Source: Superficieibacter electus (GTDB taxonomy: Bacteria; Pseudomonadota; Gammaproteobacteria; Enterobacterales; Enterobacteriaceae). Taken from it: a DNA stretch of 64,000 nucleotides. The DNA lies in the NCBI RefSeq assembly GCF_002915575.1, contig NZ_PQGD01000025.1, positions 1-64,000 on the forward strand, read 5' to 3'. Position numbers and translations under genes: made by a program. Shown here one piece after another: positions 45,847 through 57,020 of this stretch. The first letter of the stretch is position 1, and the number at the start of each line of letters is the position of its first letter. The notes beneath the pieces are model-generated. The model was not told the DNA's origin and made no database searches. It saw nothing but the letters and a program-made list of their open reading frames with translations.

Positions 45847-46287
45847 TTACTCCGGAATACGTAGCACCTGCCCCGGATAAATTTTTTCCGGGCTTTTCAG
45901 CATCGGTTTATTGGCTTCAAAAATCTTGTTGTACTGATTCGCATCGCCATAAACCTGTTTGGAAATAGCACTCAGGGTATCGCCAGATTTAACCGTATAA
46001 AACTGGCTTTCTTTCGCTGGCGCATCGGTTTTAACCTGATCATCAACGCTGGCAATACCCGCAATGTTGCCTACCGCGACCAGCAGCTTTTCTTTCGCTT
46101 CCTGACTCAGCGCAACACCGGAAACAACCGCAGCACCATCCTTCACCTCGACATTGACTTTGTCTGCGTCCGGAATACCAGATTTATTAAGATGATCCTG
46201 GATCTTTTTAGATTGGTCATCATGATGACCTGATACCGCATCCCAAAGTTTCTCGCCAGCATCTTTTACAAAGTTAAACAGTCCCAT
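45847..46287 (-). CDS. kbp: Kbp (YgaU), BON-LysM potassium-binding protein (146 aa)
   Basis: A soluble K+ sensor with a BON domain and a C-terminal LysM domain. The start [20 protein letters not shown] is the family hallmark; the BON part spans about 25-90 ([20 protein letters not shown]... [13 protein letters not shown]); LysM begins at about 96 with [27 protein letters not shown] and ends GQVLRIPE. Length matches E. coli Kbp (149). It binds potassium in the cytoplasm and is induced by osmotic stress. It is a single gene, convergent with the receptor, at the left edge of the conserved enterobacterial block. Confidence 0.95.
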   Translation of the reverse strand: MGLFNFVKDAGEKLWDAVSGHHDDQSKKIQDHLNKSGIPDADKVNVEVKDGAAVVSGVALSQEAKEKLLVAVGNIAGIASVDDQVKTDAPAKESQFYTVKSGDTLSAISKQVYGDANQYNKIFEANKPMLKSPEKIYPGQVLRIPE

Positions 46288-46505
46288 TTTTACCTCGTTA
46301 TATGCAGTGAAAACAATATAAGTGTAGCAAAAAATAATTTACCCACCCATTGAATGCTAGTTGAATAAATATTTATGCAGAAAATTTATAGTACGCACGT
46401 TAGAATAATTTCATCAGTTAATTCCGATAATAAATATTCCGGGCGCTAGCCACTCAACGCTAATGTTAGGGCAGCAGAGTAAATCCCCCTGCTGCAGAGT
46501 TAACT

Positions 46506-46901
46506 CTATTTTTCAAGATGGCTGACGCGCACCAGCGGTGGGTCCTGCTTTTTGTCCAGGCTGCCGCTGAGCGTGACTAAATGGTCGGGTTTGACTTCCC
46601 GCTCATCAAAGACACTGGGCGGAATTTGAACGTCAATTTCACCGGTTTTATCACGAAACTTGAAACGGTCGTCAGCGGTTTTTTTCAGCAAATTCCCGCG
46701 AAAGGACACCGATGCGCCATCATGCATTTCTTTGGCTTTTTCAACAGTTGAGATACGGGCATCTTCAATACCACGATACCCCTCATCCATTGCGTGCGGG
46801 GGCGGCGGAGCTTCACCCGGCTTCAGGCCACCTTTTTCTTCAGCATGCGCGCCGACGCTCAGCAGCGAGCCAAGGAGAATGAAAAGTACTTTCTTATCCA
46901 T
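46506..46901 (-). CDS. BOF (YgiW/YdeI-type OB-fold) periplasmic protein (131 aa)
   Basis: A secreted OB-fold protein of the YgiW/YdeI/BOF family linked to stress and cationic peptide tolerance. Residues 1-20 are a signal peptide (MDKKVLFILLGSLLSVGAHAEE). A linker rich in Pro follows (GEAPPPPHAMDEGY), then the BOF domain: ISTVEKAKEMHDGASVSFRG, DDRFKFRDKTGEIDVQIP, and LVTLSGSLDKK. I chose the methionine at 46901 because GGAG lies about 12 bases upstream and the signal peptide begins there; an upstream in-frame ATG adds 24 non-signal residues. It is single, transcribed on the minus strand. Confidence 0.85.
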   Translation of the reverse strand: MDKKVLFILLGSLLSVGAHAEEKGGLKPGEAPPPPHAMDEGYRGIEDARISTVEKAKEMHDGASVSFRGNLLKKTADDRFKFRDKTGEIDVQIPPSVFDEREVKPDHLVTLSGSLDKKQDPPLVRVSHLEK

Positions 46902-47100
46902 CTGAGCCTCTCCGGTCATTCTATGTAGATAATAAGCCTGGCAGCCATCTTTCGTTCCTGCAAATTCGTGCACGTTATCGCGAACGCAGATAAAGTCAAA
47001 CGAAGCGGCGACAGGTTTTATTTCATCACGGCCAGCGCCATCTTTAGCTATATTGAGTAGAACGTTTATTTAAATTAACACCGCAAGAATGAAGGTAGTG

Positions 47101-47655
47101 ATGAATAAATCCGTAAGTTCTTCTGTTATTGAACAAGGCGATCTGTTCCAGTTCAGCGTCGGGCAAATAGCTGATCGCCTGGGCCACGCGCTTACGCAAA
47201 AAAATTTACGCCTGACCACGGCTGAATCCTGCACTGGCGGGCAAATTGCCACCACATTATGCGCGGCAGAAAATACCCCTGACTTTTATGGCTGTGGATT
47301 CGTTACCTTTACTGATGAAGCAAAAATTACCCTCCTCCACGTCAATCCCCGGACACTGGCTAATTATACGGCGGTAAGCCGCCAGACCGTTGAAGAAATG
47401 GCGCTGGGTGCAAGGAAAGTGTCAGGTGAACCACTTTCCGTCTCGGTCAGTGGCTATGCCGGGCCGGAAGACGGACCGGATGGAACTCCCGCAGGCTTAA
47501 TCTGGTTCGGATGGTCAATGTTTGATTTACCGGTAATGAGCGAATACCGGCAGTTTAGCGGGGAGCCGAAAGCCGTGATTAACCAGGCGGTGAAATTTGC
47601 CCTGGGAAGAGTATTGCAGCACCTGGAAAAAGAAAATCCTGCAGCCCCAGAATAG
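47101..47655 (+). CDS. CinA-C/PncC-family amidohydrolase-like protein (184 aa)
   Basis: A member of the CinA C-terminal / PncC family, whose founding members deamidate nicotinamide mononucleotide in NAD recycling. The motif LTTAESCTGGQIATTLCAA carries the catalytic Ser, and SVSVSGYAGPEDGPDGTPAGLIWFGW the second conserved loop. It resembles E. coli YdeJ, a paralogue of PncC, more than full-length CinA because the N-terminal MoCF domain is absent. I chose 47101 since GAAGG precedes it; an ATG four codons earlier has no such site. It is divergent from the BOF gene. Confidence 0.85.
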   Translation: MNKSVSSSVIEQGDLFQFSVGQIADRLGHALTQKNLRLTTAESCTGGQIATTLCAAENTPDFYGCGFVTFTDEAKITLLHVNPRTLANYTAVSRQTVEEMALGARKVSGEPLSVSVSGYAGPEDGPDGTPAGLIWFGWSMFDLPVMSEYRQFSGEPKAVINQAVKFALGRVLQHLEKENPAAPE

Positions 47656-47671
47656 TTCTGAGGCCAGCATA

Positions 47672-47830
47672 TTAATTACGCGTTTGTACCCAGAACGCAT
47701 GAATTAACCCTGGGATATAGCCCAGCAACGTCAGAATGATATTTAACAGAAACGCCCAACCAAAGCCTTTACCGATAAGCACACCCAACGGGGGAAGAAT
47801 AATCGTAATGACCACGCGCCAGAAACCCAT
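47672..47830 (-). CDS. yqaE: YqaE (Pmp3 family) small membrane protein (52 aa)
   Basis: A 52-residue Pmp3/YqaE-type proteolipid, MGFWRVVITIILPPLGVLIG at the start and GYIPGLIHAFWVQTRN at the end, with two transmembrane helices. GGGAG precedes the ATG. Pmp3-like proteins modulate membrane potential and respond to stress; YqaE is induced with osmotic stress in E. coli. Its place between the CinA-like gene and alaE follows the ygaU-yqaE order in E. coli. It is too short for routine ORF calling. Confidence 0.93.
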   Translation of the reverse strand: MGFWRVVITIILPPLGVLIGKGFGWAFLLNIILTLLGYIPGLIHAFWVQTRN

Positions 47831-47999
47831 AAAAACTCCCTATAAAAGTAGACCATTGTAAAAAAAGAGATTTTATCTCTAAGATAAGAGAGTGTAGCCA
47901 ATGCTGTTAGTTGTGCCCTGCCTTTTTACCCTCTTTTACCTTCCTGACATTACTATGCTAATGTTTTAACTGCGATCCACATCTGAAAGGAGACTAAGT

Positions 48000-48179
48000 A
48001 TGTTCTCAGTAGGTGATATTGTGCAGCCACGCATCGGCGGTCCGAAATTAAAGATTATTGATATTAATGAGGACCAGGTCGTTGCTGTCCCGGCAAACAA
48101 TGAGCAGGGTGATAAAGTTACGCTTAAAGCTGCCGATGTCGTGCTCTATAGCGAAGATGGCGATTTTGGTGTTTGCTAA
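48000..48179 (+). CDS. DUF2158-like small protein (59 aa)
   Basis: A 59-residue protein beginning MFSVGDIVQPRIGGPKLKII, like the DUF2158 (YodC) pattern GD-V-L-GGP-M-V in small beta-barrel proteins of unknown function. AAGGAG lies 7 bases before the ATG. A hairpin with T run follows (48186-48224). It occupies the spot where E. coli has ygaV, ygaP and stpA. Single gene. Confidence 0.75.
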   Translation: MFSVGDIVQPRIGGPKLKIIDINEDQVVAVPANNEQGDKVTLKAADVVLYSEDGDFGVC

Positions 48180-48185
48180 TGGCTG

Positions 48186-48224
48186 GCGGTGGGCTGGCTC
48201 CCGCCGCGGCGACGCCTCTTTTTT
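48186..48224 (+). terminator. Rho-independent terminator after the DUF2158-like gene
   Basis: GCGGTGGG (48186-48193) pairs with CCCGCCGC (48200-48207), 8 bp with one T-G wobble, then a CTCTTTTTT run a few bases on. It is 7 bases past the gene's stop. Confidence 0.6.
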
Positions 48225-48621
48225 ATGCGATTTATTTGCATAAAAAACCATAACGCGTTTTAGCATTATCATCTGGTAAAAACGCATTTTCCTTATAAAA
48301 AATGCTTTCCCTCCTCGTACGGCGATATCCCTCCCGATCCTCTGCTGAAAAACACGACGCAGCATAGAGTACGCAAAATGCACTTAAACCATTTACCACA
48401 TAAATGTTTGATTTATATAGAATAAAACAAAGAAAGCAACGAAAATAACGAAACCCTGAAAAAACCACCGCCCACAAAGAGAATTATCCATAAAAAAGAA
48501 ATAAATAAAAATATTACACTAGTTGTTAGTTTATAATCAGCCATATAATCTATACGCATCCAGTGAAGCGGTCTTTACCGCTACTAATCCCGATTTATTT
48601 TGTTCTCTCAGGAGCATAACC
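48225..48621. other. AT-rich upstream region of alaE
   Basis: Nearly 400 bases of AT-rich DNA with no credible gene. It is where stpA and its neighbours sit in E. coli and probably contains the alaE promoter, which I could not place with confidence. Confidence 0.45.
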
Positions 48622-49071
48622 ATGTTTTCTGCGCAGTCCCGTCTGCGTCATGCGATGGCTGACACATTTGCAATGGTGGTCTATTGCTCCGTCGTCAATA
48701 TGATGATCGAGATATTTCTCTCCGGAATGACATTTGAACAGTCACTTTCCTCGCGTCTGGTCGCCATCCCGGTCAACATTATTATTGCATGGCCTTATGG
48801 ATTTTATCGTGATGCTATCATGCGCGTGGCTCGCCGGCTCAGCCCGGCAGGGTGGGTTAAGAATCTGGCGGATATCGTGGCCTACGTGACCTTCCAGTCA
48901 CCAGTGTACATAGCGATTTTATTAACGGTGGGCGCAGGCTGGCCGCAAATTGTGGCGGCCGTTAGCTCGAATATTGTGATTTCCATGTTGATGGGCGCGG
49001 TTTACGGCTACTTCCTTGATTATTGCCGCCGCCTGTTTCGCGTCAGCGCATGTCAGCAGGTAAAAGCCTGA
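48622..49071 (+). CDS. alaE: AlaE L-alanine exporter (149 aa)
   Basis: A four-helix inner membrane exporter that lowers toxic intracellular L-alanine. Sequence [20 protein letters not shown]... with [19 protein letters not shown] and [19 protein letters not shown] matches the AlaE (YgaW) family at the expected 149 residues. I set the start at 48622, with AGGAG about 10 bases upstream, dropping a 33-codon N-terminal extension that has no family match. It converges with ygaC. In E. coli the gene is induced by L-alanine. Confidence 0.95.
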   Translation: MFSAQSRLRHAMADTFAMVVYCSVVNMMIEIFLSGMTFEQSLSSRLVAIPVNIIIAWPYGFYRDAIMRVARRLSPAGWVKNLADIVAYVTFQSPVYIAILLTVGAGWPQIVAAVSSNIVISMLMGAVYGYFLDYCRRLFRVSACQQVKA

Positions 49072-49081
49072 GTCTGAAGCG

Positions 49082-49432
49082 TTAGCCCGGTTGATACTCA
49101 CCGAATACGCCTTTAACAAAACGTTCAAGCGCCATGCGTGAACTGAAGCCGTGGGGGATGCCATAATGCTCCTCACGGTGTCCGCCCAGATAAAGCGGGA
49201 ATTGCTGATAGTGATCGCAGGTTTTTATATCCGAGGCCGGGTCCGCAAGCGTCATGCACCGTTCTTTCAGGGTCGGATGAACAATCAACGCCGTTCGCCC
49301 CATCCTCGCTTCGCGATTGACATAAACGTAGTCATCACCACGCTGATATCCATAGGTTTTCTGTGTTACCACATCCATAGTAAAACCCATTCTTTCCAGA
49401 ACGCGTGCCACCTCATCGGGTCGTAAATACAT
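49082..49432 (-). CDS. ygaC: YgaC (DUF2002 family) (116 aa)
   Basis: A conserved enterobacterial cytoplasmic protein of unknown function. The whole sequence, [57 protein letters not shown] and [17 protein letters not shown], follows E. coli YgaC closely. E. coli ygaC is Fur-regulated. It is convergent with alaE (10 bases apart) and divergent from ygaM. Confidence 0.95.
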   Translation of the reverse strand: MYLRPDEVARVLERMGFTMDVVTQKTYGYQRGDDYVYVNREARMGRTALIVHPTLKERCMTLADPASDIKTCDHYQQFPLYLGGHREEHYGIPHGFSSRMALERFVKGVFGEYQPG

Positions 49433-49595
49433 ATTTTATCCTCGTTATCTTTTACTGCATCGCCAACCTTACCGTATTCAGCATTAGCATCGCTTTCAGA
49501 AAAGTCCATAAAAGCATTGATCGCGCTGCGCTTAATTTCCGGGCTAAAAAAGGTGGTCTACACTTAAAAACACATCGAATTCAATGGAGGAGCCT

Positions 49596-49925
49596 ATGTT
49601 TAATCGACCGAATCGTAACGATGTAGATGATGGCGTTCAGGATATCCAGAATGACGTTAATCAACTTGCCGATAGCCTGGAGGCCGTGCTGAAATCCTGG
49701 GGCAGCGATGCTAAAGGTGAAGCTGAAGAGGCGCGTCGCAAAGCGAAAGCGCTGCTCAAAGAGACACGGGCGCGCGCTCAGGGCCGTACTCGCGTGGGTC
49801 AGGCGACCCGCGACGCGGTTGGCTGTGCCGAATCCTTTTTGCGTGACAAACCGTGGTGCGGCGTCGGTACTGCTGCTGCCGTCGGTATCTTTTTCGGTGC
49901 CCTGCTCAGTCTGCGTCGCCGTTAA
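49596..49925 (+). CDS. ygaM: YgaM, DUF883/ElaB-family ribosome-associated membrane protein (109 aa)
   Basis: A C-tail-anchored DUF883 protein like ElaB/YqjD, which bind stationary-phase ribosomes at the membrane. A charged helical region (DVDDGVQDIQNDVNQLADSL, EEARRKAKALLKETRARAQG) precedes one C-terminal membrane segment (GVGTAAAVGIFFGALLSLRRR) with the family Arg end. I chose 49596 with GGAGG 5 bases upstream. It stands between ygaC and nrdH as in E. coli. Confidence 0.93.
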   Translation: MFNRPNRNDVDDGVQDIQNDVNQLADSLEAVLKSWGSDAKGEAEEARRKAKALLKETRARAQGRTRVGQATRDAVGCAESFLRDKPWCGVGTAAAVGIFFGALLSLRRR

Positions 49926-49948
49926 TTATTGTCTCTGATTTCCCCCCA

Positions 49949-49984
49949 CCCTCGCGGCGTCCGCTGCGGGGGTTTTCTTTTTTT
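49949..49984 (+). terminator. ygaM terminator
   Basis: An imperfect GC-rich stem CCCTCGCGGCG/CGCTGCGGGGG (49949-49972) followed by a T-rich tract, 23 bases after the ygaM stop. Confidence 0.7.
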
Positions 49985-50061
49985 ATCTCCCTTTTGCCCG
50001 AAGCCAGTGATACCGCCCTCTCCCGCGCTGCGTTTATCAGCCAGGCTAAACTTAGCTAAAA

Positions 50062-50108
50062 ATACTATATCTTGTATGGTTGAACTTTTATCTCTCTACA
50101 TCTAGTAT
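50062..50108. promoter_or_regulatory. Pair of NrdR boxes before nrdH
   Basis: ATACTATATCTTGTAT (50062-50077) matches the NrdR consensus ACACTATATCTTGTGT at 14 of 16 positions. TCTCTACATCTAGTAT (50093-50108) matches at 11 of 16. They start 31 bases apart, three helical turns, the spacing usual for NrdR repressor sites on enterobacterial nrd promoters. Confidence 0.75.
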
Positions 50109-50182
50109 CTCTTCTTATCAGGCAATACATTATCGACGCGTTCCTCGCGCCATCACTCTCATTCTAAATGGAAATACGAATC

Positions 50183-50428
50183 ATGAGCATTATTATTTAC
50201 ACTCGAAATGATTGCGTTCAATGCCACGCCACCAAACGGGCGATGGAAAGTCGTGGCCTGGCCTTTGAGATGATCAATCTTGATGTGCAACCAGAAGAGA
50301 TTGAGACCCTGCGCGCGCAAGGTTTTCGTCAGTTACCCGTGGTGATTGCCGGGGAAACCAGCTGGTCTGGCTTCCGCCCGGATATGATCAACCGTCTCAC
50401 GGCAGCCCCTATTGCTGCACGCGCATGA
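50183..50428 (+). CDS. nrdH: NrdH glutaredoxin-like electron donor (81 aa)
   Basis: A thioredoxin-fold protein that reduces NrdEF. The active site C11-V-Q-C14 follows [18 protein letters not shown] and [10 protein letters not shown] are NrdH hallmarks. Length 81 equals E. coli NrdH. The start is at 50183, five codons inside the longest frame. It leads nrdHIEF and overlaps nrdI by four bases. Confidence 0.95.
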   Translation: MSIIIYTRNDCVQCHATKRAMESRGLAFEMINLDVQPEEIETLRAQGFRQLPVVIAGETSWSGFRPDMINRLTAAPIAARA

Positions 50429-50807
50429 GTACCCTCGTCTACTTTTCCAGCAGCTCGGAAAATACGCTGCGCTTTATCGAGCGGCTGGGATTACCTGCGG
50501 TGCGCATTCCGCTTAATGAACGCGAACGCATCCGGGTTGACGAACCTTATATTTTGATTGTGCCGAGCTACGGCGGGGGCGGAACGGCGGGTGCAGTGCC
50601 ACGCCAGGTGATCCGCTTTTTAAATGATGAACATAATCGTGCGCTGATCCGTGGGGTCATCGCGTCAGGAAATCGCAACTTTGGCGACGCTTATGGGCGC
50701 GCCGGTGATGTTATTTCTCAGAAATGCAGTGTTCCCTGGCTCTACCGTTTTGAGCTCATGGGCACCCAGCGTGATATCGACAACGTGCGAAAAGGAGTGA
50801 GCGAATT

Positions 50808-50835
<28 letters not shown>
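50425..50835 (+). CDS. nrdI: NrdI flavodoxin-like activator of class Ib reductase (136 aa)
   Basis: A flavodoxin that supplies superoxide to build the dimanganese-tyrosyl cofactor of NrdF. It shows [17 protein letters not shown] near the start (FMN phosphate loop), [15 protein letters not shown] and [16 protein letters not shown], and has the E. coli length of 136. It overlaps nrdH by four bases and nrdE by 28. Confidence 0.95.
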
Positions 50836-53925
<3,090 letters not shown>

Positions 53926-53963
53926 ACTCGTGGCAGTGATCGGGCAATACGTCCCTGAAAACC

Positions 53964-54345
53964 ATGCCGGATGGCGGCTTCGCCTTATCCGGCCTACAAA
54001 TGATGGTTATCAGGTAATATGCCCGTGGAAACCGTGCCGCATGGCAGCTTCGCCTTATCCGGCCTACAAATGATGGTTATCAGGTAATATGCCCGTGGAA
54101 ACCGTGCCGGATGGCGGCTTCGCTTTATCCGGCCTACAAATGATGGTTATCAGGCAATATGCCCGTGGAAACCGTGCCGGATGGCAGCTTCGCCTTATCC
54201 GGCCTACAAATGATGGTTATGAGGCAATATGTCTGTGGAAACCATGCCGGATGGTGGCTTCGCTTTATCCGGCATGCGGGCAACCTAAATTTGTAGGCCT
54301 GTGCAAGCAAAGCGCCGCCAGGCACAGGTTCCACGGTGTTACGTG
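53964..54345. repeat. REP/BIME-like array with exact 70-bp period (5 copies) plus inverted end unit
   Basis: REP cores (GCCGGATGGCGGCTTCGCCTTATCCGGC type) begin at 53964, 54034, 54104, 54174 and 54244, precisely 70 bases apart, separated by a nearly identical spacer with AAATGATGGTTATCAGG and ATATGCCCGTGGAAACC. A different inverted unit (TGTAGGCCTGTGCAAGC...) closes it at 54292-54345. It lies between nrdF and the GH5-like gene. Confidence 0.92.
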
Positions 54346-54367
54346 ATTCACCGACCATTGCCTGTCT

Positions 54368-55471
54368 TTACCGCATCGCTCCACGTGGGTGCAAGCCAAT
54401 GCGCGTCAGATGCGATACCAGTTCCAGTTCAGCTTTCCGGAATGGAAGCCCGTTTTCATCGAATACATCGTGGAACCAGAGATGCGCATAATCCCCCTGC
54501 TCTTTTAGCACCCCAGGCCATGGCATATAGGTCTGGGTTTTGCCACGCACCAGCCCCCATTGATATGGCACCACGTTACAACCGTGCATCAATGGTAACT
54601 GCGCTTCAAATGTACTGCCGACGTGACGTGCCAGCCATTCGGTACAAAACAGAGGGCGGCCAAACTGCTCCACATGATGGATAGCTCGCACCATTTTCAC
54701 AGTGCCGACATAAGCGTGAAAACTGATCACATCCGACAGTTCCAGCGCCGCGCGATCGACCGGGTCCTGATAAATCTCCTCATCCGGCTGATCCGGGTCC
54801 TGCGACAAATGCCAGGCTCCCACGGTTAAGGGTTGGGTTGGGTCTTCTTCCCTGGCCCACTGGAACGTTTTTTTCATTAATTCCAGTGCAAAGTGCTCCA
54901 GCTTTTCATCGTACAGGATTTCTTCCGTCCCGCTGGCAAAGGTGCCGCGGTTGCCGGGCTCATTATACAAATCCCACACAACGATACGGGAATCCTCCCG
55001 GAAGGTACGGATGATATCGCGCACATAACGCTCGATCTCTGGCCAGACGCTATAATCGCAAACCTTATCACGTCCAGGGCTGGCGGCGGCCTGGCTGTTA
55101 TGTTTGCCGGGAACCGGCGCTTTCTGCGGCCCAAGATAAGGCTCATCGCCGGAGAAACCGCAGTCATCCATCAGCGTCAGCATGGTGCGGAAACCATACT
55201 TCGATGCCAGGGTCAAAAAGGTGTCGATACGCTTAATCAAACCATCACGATCAATCTGCCAGACGATAAACGGCAAATTAATCCGCAATGTGTTGTAACC
55301 AACCTTCTGCGCCCAACCCAGCTCCTGATCGATGGTGGGTACATCAAAGGTTTCAGCCTGCCATATATCTGTCCAGTTCACTGCAGTGCGTGGCAGATAA
55401 TTAAAGCCACACATCCATCCCTGCTGCTGGTACCAGCGGTTGGCCTCATCTCTGCTCCATTGTTGGCGCAT
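54368..55471 (-). CDS. GH5-like glycoside hydrolase (367 aa)
   Basis: A cytoplasmic TIM-barrel glycosidase resembling family GH5/GH-A enzymes. Family residues: RINLPFIVW strand, [10 protein letters not shown] with E171 as acid/base, ISFHAYVG with the active-site His, and LFCTEWLAR with E278 as nucleophile. No signal peptide is present, so it probably acts on an imported oligosaccharide. I chose the ATG at 55471 because GGAGA lies 4 bases upstream; a start six codons earlier lacks one. It is divergent from a LacI-type regulator 186 bases away, the usual pairing for a sugar-inducible gene. No transporter or kinase is adjacent. The substrate is unknown. Confidence 0.8.
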   Translation of the reverse strand: MRQQWSRDEANRWYQQQGWMCGFNYLPRTAVNWTDIWQAETFDVPTIDQELGWAQKVGYNTLRINLPFIVWQIDRDGLIKRIDTFLTLASKYGFRTMLTLMDDCGFSGDEPYLGPQKAPVPGKHNSQAAASPGRDKVCDYSVWPEIERYVRDIIRTFREDSRIVVWDLYNEPGNRGTFASGTEEILYDEKLEHFALELMKKTFQWAREEDPTQPLTVGAWHLSQDPDQPDEEIYQDPVDRAALELSDVISFHAYVGTVKMVRAIHHVEQFGRPLFCTEWLARHVGSTFEAQLPLMHGCNVVPYQWGLVRGKTQTYMPWPGVLKEQGDYAHLWFHDVFDENGLPFRKAELELVSHLTRIGLHPRGAMR

Positions 55472-55499
55472 AATCTCTCCAGTACTCATCGTTGATAAA

Positions 55500-55511
55500 T
55501 ATTAGCTAATA
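55500..55511. promoter_or_regulatory. 12-bp palindrome in the GH5/LacI divergent region
   Basis: TATTAGCTAATA is a perfect palindrome 29 bases upstream of the glycosidase start. LacI-family operators usually have a central CG, which is absent here, so this is a weak candidate. A second inverted pair, ATAACC/GGTTAT (55639-55659), overlaps the regulator's own start codon. Confidence 0.3.
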
Positions 55512-55657
55512 AATATTACTCAGTGAATTTGATGGCAACGGTGGAAAGAGATAACTGCTATAGCGATCACATTTTGCCGCTTTTACTTCGGGGAGCATAA
55601 AACCATTTTCAGCCTGTGGTATAGTGGCTATAAACCAAATAACCGATAGCGAAGGTT

Positions 55658-56665
55658 ATGAAAAAAAAAGAGAAAATCACGATGAACGATATCGCCCGTG
55701 AAGCAGGCGTATCGCAGGCCACCGTGTCATTGATCCTTAATAATTCCCAGAGCATTAAGCTCAGCGATGAGACCCGCCAGCGCGTCATTAGTACAGCGCA
55801 AAAATTAGGCTACAAGAAAATTCCTTCGCCGCACCAGATGGAGGGACAAGAAGAAATTGCTGTGCTGGTTAATGGTATGCCAGGATATGATCCTTTCGTG
55901 GATGCGTTTAATCAGGCCCGTGACGCCGCCTGGCGTAACAGCACCCTGCTCACTATTTATGACTATGGCAATGATGATGAACTGGCGATTCATATCATTC
56001 GTCAGCTTGAACAGCGACGCTGCACCGGGATCATCCTGGCCGCGCCGATTACCAGCGCCATCAACTTTGCCCCTTTCGAAAATTGCACCCGCATCCCGCT
56101 GGTATTGCTGAATGTCTACGATCGAAATTATCCGATGGTGCCGACATTTTTACCCAATGATTATGCCAATGCGCTACAGATCACACGCCATCTGATAGCC
56201 CAGGGAGCAAAACGCATCGCTCATATTACCGGCGATCGCTGGATGGATGCTTCACAACATCGCCTGGAAGGTTATAAGGCAGCGTTGTCTACGGCCGGGT
56301 TAACCTGCGATCCTGAGCTGGTTATTCACACTAACTGGCAGCTTAATGAAAGTTACCGCGCTACCTGTCAGCTTATGCAGTCCTCTCAGCCACCGGACGC
56401 TATTTTTTGCAGCAGTGACTGGATTGCCCTCGGCTGCTATCAGGCGCTGGCCTCATTGCAAATCAACATTCCGCAGGAAGTGATGGTGGCAGGCTATGAC
56501 GATCAGCGTTACACCAGCCAGCTCACCCCTGAATTAACAAGCGTTCAACTTCCTTATGCCGAACTCGGCCGCCTTGCCGTTGAATACCTTTGTGAAGGTG
56601 AAGATGCCGCCACTCAAGTGACGATGACCGGCAAATTAATGGTTCGTCAATCCACACAGCGGTAG
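55658..56665 (+). CDS. LacI-family transcriptional regulator (335 aa)
   Basis: A LacI/GalR-type repressor. The N-terminal HTH and hinge read ITMNDIAREAGVSQATVSLI LNNSQ in order (residues 7-31), then the periplasmic-binding-like effector domain with NDYANALQITRHLIAQGAKRIAHITG, PDAIFCSSDWIALGC and TSVQLPYAELGRLAVEYL. Divergent from a GH5-like glycosidase, which it very likely controls; the inducer is probably a sugar related to that enzyme's substrate. The ribosome binding site GAAGG lies just before the ATG. Confidence 0.93.
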   Translation: MKKKEKITMNDIAREAGVSQATVSLILNNSQSIKLSDETRQRVISTAQKLGYKKIPSPHQMEGQEEIAVLVNGMPGYDPFVDAFNQARDAAWRNSTLLTIYDYGNDDELAIHIIRQLEQRRCTGIILAAPITSAINFAPFENCTRIPLVLLNVYDRNYPMVPTFLPNDYANALQITRHLIAQGAKRIAHITGDRWMDASQHRLEGYKAALSTAGLTCDPELVIHTNWQLNESYRATCQLMQSSQPPDAIFCSSDWIALGCYQALASLQINIPQEVMVAGYDDQRYTSQLTPELTSVQLPYAELGRLAVEYLCEGEDAATQVTMTGKLMVRQSTQR

Positions 56666-56924
56666 CCATTTATGAATTGTCCGGCCAAAGATATTACCTG
56701 GCCGGATATATCTTAAAAACTGCATAATTATCACCCAAATATTTCAATTTAGGTTAAGGTTAATATTGTACAAAACTCCCGTCAGAATCATCCGATTCAG
56801 GACGTCCTTCTGCTGTGGATATAAAAAAATATCAACTTTATTTGACTACCGCTCAGCCCTTTAATCATGGGAAATCCCGCCGATCCTGGTGCGGCAATAT
56901 TCATGCCAACCGGCAGAGCGAGGG
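56666..56924. other. Intergenic region before the proU promoter, with terminator-like hairpin
   Basis: TCCGGCCA (56680-56687) and TGGCCGGA (56699-56706) pair perfectly and probably end the regulator transcript. The rest is AT-rich DNA, consistent with the upstream part of the H-NS-controlled proU region. No gene. Confidence 0.55.
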
Positions 56925-56952
56925 TTGTCACAGATTCTCAGTGTGCTAGGGT
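56925..56952 (+). promoter_or_regulatory. proU P2-type promoter
   Basis: TTGTCA (56925-56930), 16-base spacer, TAGGGT (56947-56952). This matches what I recall of the osmotically induced proU P2 promoter, including its unusual TAGGGT -10. The ATG of proV follows 68 bases on. H-NS silencing through AT-rich flanks is established for proU. Confidence 0.65.
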
Positions 56953-57020
56953 ATACCCCGGTGATTATTTCTTACAGGTAGCAAATCGACAAGATCAAAT
57001 AACGGGAATCTTTTTATTGC

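Noticed and set aside
48232-48477. 81-codon minus-strand frame upstream of alaE.
   Set aside because: Cys- and Phe-rich low-complexity translation of AT-rich DNA, without ribosome site.
53964-54290. Considered as a CRISPR array because of regular direct repeats.
   Set aside because: Both repeat and spacer are nearly identical from unit to unit and the core is a REP palindrome; no unique spacers and no cas genes.
54089-54346. Plus-strand frame of repeating RAGWQ/NDGYEA-like peptide.
   Set aside because: A translation of the 70-bp REP array.
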